DNA from: an uncultured Bacilli bacterium
GTDB taxonomy: Bacteria > Bacillota_I > Bacilli_A > RF39 > UBA660
DNA length: 46,524 bases
Direction of reading: 5' to 3'
Assembly: GCA_947632375.1 (NCBI GenBank)
Contig: CANRPF010000009.1
Location: forward strand, 1-46,524
Shown: piece after piece, positions 43,347-46,524 of the stretch
How positions within the stretch are numbered: position 1 is the stretch's first letter
Layout of the letters: every line of letters begins with the position of its first letter
The notes under the pieces: generated by a model
What the model was told of the DNA's origin: nothing
What the model saw: only the letters and a program-made list of their open reading frames with translations
Database searches by the model: none
Program-made: the position numbers and the translations under genes

Positions 43347-44183
43347 CTAATCATTAATATTATTTTTTATTTTAAATAAATATTTATGTTTCCAAAAATA
43401 ATGTATTAAACCTTGTATATGATAAAAATTAATCTTAGAAAATATCTTTCTATGAGAAAGTCTTTGTCTTTCATGAACTATATTAATATTACTATTATAA
43501 TAAACTTTAAAACCAGCTTTTTTAGCTCTTAAACAAATATCTACATCTTCTGGTCCATAAAATATAGCCTCATCAAAAAAACCAATACTATCAAATACTT
43601 CTTTTTTAGCTAGCAAGTAAGCACATATACCATAATCTACTTCAAATATTTTTTCTTTTTCTCTTTTATCACTATAATCTAAAACATCTTTCTCTTTTTT
43701 TATATGTAATTTATTTAAAAATATATTTAATACTGCTTTTATTTTGCTAGTTATAGTAGGATAGTATCTTATATTATCTTGAATTTCTAAATTTTTATAA
43801 AACATTTTAGGAATACATATTCCTATATTTTTATTTTCCTTAAGAAAATTAATACCTATTTTTATACTATCATCTATCATATATGTATCACTATCTAATA
43901 TTAATACATAATTACCTTTAATAATTTTTAAAGCTTGATTTCTTGATTTAGAAACTCCTAAATTTTTCTTATTTTCTATAATTTCTATTCTTTTAAAAAA
44001 CTTATTCTTATTTTTAAAAGTTTTAATATATTTAAGAGTATTATCTAAAGAATTATTATCAACTATAATAATTTCAGCATTAAAATCAATAAACTTTTTT
44101 AAAGAATTTAAACATAGTTTAATACAATTTTCATTATTATGAGTAAGAATTATAATAGAAAGTAAATCATTTTGTTTTTTCAT
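43347..44183 (-). CDS. Glycosyltransferase family 2
   Basis: 278 residues. The GT-A fold starts S-I-I-I-L-T-H-N-N-E, then I-I-I-V-D-N-N-S-L-D-N-T, the N-L-G-V-S-K-S-R-N motif and the metal-binding L-I-L-D-S-D-T. Near the end G-F-F-D-E-A-I-F-Y-G-P-E-D-V-D-I-C-L-R gives the E-D-V-D motif. It resembles rhamnosyltransferase-like GT2 enzymes. Its start overlaps the upstream ligase gene by 17 bp. Confidence 0.88.
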   Translation of the reverse strand: MKKQNDLLSIIILTHNNENCIKLCLNSLKKFIDFNAEIIIVDNNSLDNTLKYIKTFKNKNKFFKRIEIIENKKNLGVSKSRNQALKIIKGNYVLILDSDTYMIDDSIKIGINFLKENKNIGICIPKMFYKNLEIQDNIRYYPTITSKIKAVLNIFLNKLHIKKEKDVLDYSDKREKEKIFEVDYGICAYLLAKKEVFDSIGFFDEAIFYGPEDVDICLRAKKAGFKVYYNSNINIVHERQRLSHRKIFSKINFYHIQGLIHYFWKHKYLFKIKNNIND

Positions 44184-45507
44184 TTCTTAAATTCCTAACT
44201 ATTAATAGCCCAAATATTATGAAGAAAAATGGAGCAACTCTAGTAACTCTTATATTTGCAAAAGCCTGTATTGCATATCCAATAAAAGCTAAAAATAATG
44301 GAATATATATACTTTTATTTAAAGTTTCATTTTTAAATATATGTTTTATAGAGTTTACAAAAGTATAAAGTAAGAAAGTAATATATGTAACAACAGATAA
44401 TACACCTTCAGTAACTAATATTTGTAAATATTCATTATGAGCTTTATCAACAATTCTATTTGTTTTAGGAGTTATTAAAGATTTTCCATCAAAAGCATAA
44501 GTTAAACAATCTATACCAGCTCCATGAACCCAATAATTAGGTACAATTTTTAAAGTTTCTTTCCAAATAAATCCTCTTTGACTACCAAAATCATCACTTA
44601 ATTTACCATCAGTAACATCAGCAAAATCTTTCTTTATAGCATTAGATTCATTAAATATATAAAGAGTAGTACCACCACCTAATATAAAGCATATAATTAT
44701 CATATCGAATACAACAAACAATTTTATAAACAATGTAGAAACAGAATTTAATCTACCTTTTTTTAAATTACCTTTATATTTTAAAATAATTAATATAATA
44801 ATATAACCAATTATTGCAATAAATACAAAAAATAATCCAATAACTACGCTAGTAGTAACACAACAAACTAAATAAGTAAAAAATATAGTTGATATAGCAA
44901 GATATAAATATTTTTCTTTCTTTTCTGAATTAAATATAAACATTCCTGTTGCAAGACTATATACTAATAAACAATAAGTACCAAAGAAATTATGATGACC
45001 TACTAATCCTGTATTTTTTGCTCTAAAAAAAGGTTCTCTTAATTGTAAAAAAGAAGCAAATAAGAACGTTAAAATAATCATCTTTTTATATTTAGGATCT
45101 TTAATATAAGAACAAACTAAAAATATAGAATAATAACAAAGAATCATCAATAATCCTTCATTACGACCATTAGCACCAACTAAAGATACTTCAGGTTTTA
45201 CAGAAAATATAGTTGATACAATAGCACATATAGTTAATATAAATATAAATACATCTGCTATATTAAATTTAAAATATTTATTAAATTTCGCTATAAATAT
45301 AAAGAATATGTTAATTACTGTTATACCTTGTAATATATATTCATATTGTAATAAAGTTAATTTTCCCTTAACAATCATATAAGATAAAATAATAATGAAA
45401 GGAATATAAATCATAGTAAATATACTAATTACTTTTTGAAAAGTATTATATTCCATTCTAAATATTTTAGTTATTAAGTTTTTCTTCTTTTCTTTTTTCT
45501 TTTCCAT
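44167..45507 (-). CDS. O-antigen ligase/polymerase family membrane protein
   Basis: 446 residues with about 10-12 membrane segments. The family periplasmic loop is at about 290-350 (G-S-Q-R-G-F-I-W-K-E-T-L and N-Y-W-V-H-G-A-G-I-D). H-N-E-Y-L-Q-I-L-V-T-E-G is the conserved His-Asn-Glu motif of Wzy_C/WaaL proteins. The Lys-rich N-terminus (M-E-K-K-K-E-K-K-K) fits an inside-positive start. RBS GGAGGT at spacing 6 supports ATG 45507. It overlaps the upstream sugar transferase by 41 bp. In a Gram-positive it would polymerise or attach a surface polysaccharide or glycosylate proteins. Confidence 0.85.
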   Translation of the reverse strand: MEKKKEKKKNLITKIFRMEYNTFQKVISIFTMIYIPFIIILSYMIVKGKLTLLQYEYILQGITVINIFFIFIAKFNKYFKFNIADVFIFILTICAIVSTIFSVKPEVSLVGANGRNEGLLMILCYYSIFLVCSYIKDPKYKKMIILTFLFASFLQLREPFFRAKNTGLVGHHNFFGTYCLLVYSLATGMFIFNSEKKEKYLYLAISTIFFTYLVCCVTTSVVIGLFFVFIAIIGYIIILIILKYKGNLKKGRLNSVSTLFIKLFVVFDMIIICFILGGGTTLYIFNESNAIKKDFADVTDGKLSDDFGSQRGFIWKETLKIVPNYWVHGAGIDCLTYAFDGKSLITPKTNRIVDKAHNEYLQILVTEGVLSVVTYITFLLYTFVNSIKHIFKNETLNKSIYIPLFLAFIGYAIQAFANIRVTRVAPFFFIIFGLLIVRNLRNEKTK

Positions 45508-46135
45508 TTTTTACCTCCAATAATCTTTTAAATAACATTTTAACTGTATCAAAGAATATAGTAAAATCTAACTTTAATGATACGTTATCTACATAATATA
45601 ATTCCATTTTCATTCTCATTTTATAAGTAGTTTTCTTAGTACAATGACATGTCCAATAACCACTTAAACCCGGTTTAACACTTAGAAATTTATTTTTTAA
45701 CTTGCCATATTTTTCTATTTCTTTATCTACTATAGGTCTAGGTCCTATAATCGACATATCACCTTTTATAACATTTAATATTTGAGGAAACTCATCTATA
45801 GAATACTTTCTTAATATTCTACCAACTTTAGTAACTCTAGGATCATTATCTAATTTAAAGTTTTTTTCATATTTTTCTAATTCTTTTTTTGAAAAATAAT
45901 TATCTAAATCATTAGAATCTTGTTTCATAGTTCTAAACTTATATATATTAAAATGCTTACCATTTAATCCAATTCTTTTTTGTGAATAAATAATTTTTCC
46001 AGGACTATCTATTTTTATAATTATTCCAATTAATAAGAATAAAAAAAGAAGAATAGGAGAAAATATAATCGCAAGAATTGTGAATAATAATGGTTCAAAT
46101 ATGTATTTAAATCTTAAATATGCTGTTTTTTTCAT
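45467..46135 (-). CDS. Undecaprenyl-phosphate sugar transferase (initiating glycosyltransferase)
   Basis: 222 residues of the bacterial sugar transferase family. One hydrophobic hairpin near the start (about 15-40), then K-I-D-S-P-G, F-N-I-Y-K-F-R-T-M, and the catalytic block D-E-F-P-Q-I-L-N-V-I-K-G-D-M-S-I-I-G-P-R-P. It ends with P-G-L-S-G-Y-W. It transfers a phosphosugar to undecaprenyl phosphate, the first step of a capsule or glycan repeat. RBS GGAGTG. First gene of the minus-strand glycan operon. Confidence 0.92.
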   Translation of the reverse strand: MKKTAYLRFKYIFEPLLFTILAIIFSPILLFLFLLIGIIIKIDSPGKIIYSQKRIGLNGKHFNIYKFRTMKQDSNDLDNYFSKKELEKYEKNFKLDNDPRVTKVGRILRKYSIDEFPQILNVIKGDMSIIGPRPIVDKEIEKYGKLKNKFLSVKPGLSGYWTCHCTKKTTYKMRMKMELYYVDNVSLKLDFTIFFDTVKMLFKRLLEVKNGKEKRKEEKLNN

Positions 46136-46160
46136 ATTACACTCCGTATTTACTGATAAA

Positions 46161-46189
46161 ATTATATCAAAATAAAATACGATAGTAAA
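46161..46189 (-). promoter_or_regulatory. Predicted sigma-A promoter of the glycan operon
   Basis: On the minus strand, TTTACT (46184-46189) and a perfect TATAAT (46161-46166), spacer 17 bp, 25 bp before the sugar transferase start. Confidence 0.65.
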
Positions 46190-46200
46190 GAAATGATATG

Positions 46201-46226
46201 AAAAAAGTAAGCTTTTTGCTTACTTT
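46201..46226 (-). terminator. Terminator of the CotY/CotZ-like gene
   Basis: AAAGTAAGC and GCTTACTTT, 9-bp stem with a 5-nt loop; T-run on the minus strand directly after the gene end at 46228. Confidence 0.85.
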
Positions 46227-46227
46227 G

Positions 46228-46521
46228 TTAAACACATTCTACGTAAGTATCACTTAGACACTTAATTGCACAACAACAAGATAAATCCATTGTAAAGAAA
46301 CTATTAGTTGCAACATATGGTATAGAGTTGCAGCAACTTTCTTCTGTATTAGGTGCTAAAACTCTAAATGTACAACAATTTCCATCTAATTTTTCTACTC
46401 TAAATACATTAGAACACTCATTACAACATGTACTTACTTGTGGGTTAGAACAAACCATTGTGTTATCTTTATTTATTGGCATACTCCAAGGACAACCATT
46501 ACCTGCGCAAGTATAAAGCAT
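46228..46521 (-). CDS. Cysteine-rich CotY/CotZ-like spore coat protein, possibly 5'-partial
   Basis: 97 residues to the window edge with 16 Cys. C-C-N-E-C-S-N-V-F-R-V, N-C-C-T-F-R-V-L, and the end M-D-L-S-C-C-C-A-I-K-C-L-S-D-T match the end of CotY/CotZ/ExsY proteins (D-L-x-C-x-C-x-I-x-C-L). These proteins cross-link the outer coat or exosporium crust through disulfides. An ATG lies at the edge (46519-46521), but the frame stays open to the last base and family members are usually longer. The true start may therefore be outside. Confidence 0.78.
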   Translation of the reverse strand: MLYTCAGNGCPWSMPINKDNTMVCSNPQVSTCCNECSNVFRVEKLDGNCCTFRVLAPNTEESCCNSIPYVATNSFFTMDLSCCCAIKCLSDTYVECV

Positions 46522-46524
46522 TAC

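Noticed and set aside
46328-46516. Plus-strand ORF opposite the CotY/CotZ-like gene
   Set aside because: No RBS, and it is a mirror of the Cys-rich gene, whose pattern is recognisable.

Overview
The window is a very AT-rich chromosome segment from a Bacillota (class Bacilli-like) bacterium of sporulating ancestry. It uses the standard code: TGG encodes Trp, and TAA, TAG and TGA all end genes. Sporulation genes are scattered through it: spoIIIAH with a GerE-like regulator, a SpoVID-like LysM protein followed by a YsxE/CotS-like protein, and a Cys-rich CotY/CotZ-like coat protein. Carbon metabolism is anaerobic and fermentative (pta, gap, pflB-pflA). I infer an uncultured, small-genome, gut-type Bacilli lineage, but no single marker here fixes the taxon.

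Layout. 1-1.7 kb holds a broken copy of a surface-protein family. 1.7-4.9 kb holds gerE-like, spoIIIAH, an AI-2E-type permease, a transglutaminase-like protein and rpsT. 5-10.4 kb holds family copy B, SpoVID-like, YsxE-like, a short family member (C) and a cadherin-like membrane-anchored protein. 10.4-19.1 kb is mostly housekeeping: rnhC, cvpA-like, thioredoxin, a secreted BNR-4/LamG protein, tRNA-Arg(TCT), priA, a D,D-carboxypeptidase and pta. Family copy D is at 19.3-20.9 kb. 21.1-31.0 kb holds DUF421, a CPBP-protease pair, an unusual sigma factor, a nucleosidase-like/GNAT fusion, clpP, a uridine-kinase-like protein, gap and cmk. 31.1-32.8 kb is a short alaS. 32.8-38.9 kb is a tandem array of three family copies (E, F, G), with a small structured RNA/peptide element between F and G. 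39.1-46.5 kb holds pflB-pflA, a lipoprotein, a methyltransferase, a three-gene glycan cluster and the coat protein.

The most interesting content is the surface-protein family. Each member has a SipW/TasA-like N-terminal signal and beta domain with a Cys pair. All but C add a divergent middle and a C-terminal module ending in R-P-x-(x)-V-L then G-x-G-T-PY. Four loci carry the same roughly 180-bp 5' cassette: a terminator hairpin, a conserved spacer and a tandem 43-45 nt repeat containing a perfect palindrome, then the RBS. The window begins inside a fifth. Three loci share a 3' block of hairpins. The last ~230 bp of copy D is about 51% GC in an otherwise very AT-rich region, as if that segment had been replaced. 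One copy carries a nonsense codon at a conserved Trp. Together this looks like an expanding, recombining family of extracellular fibre or ligand-binding proteins propagated with fixed regulatory flanks. No reverse transcriptase, recombinase or transposase is visible in the window.
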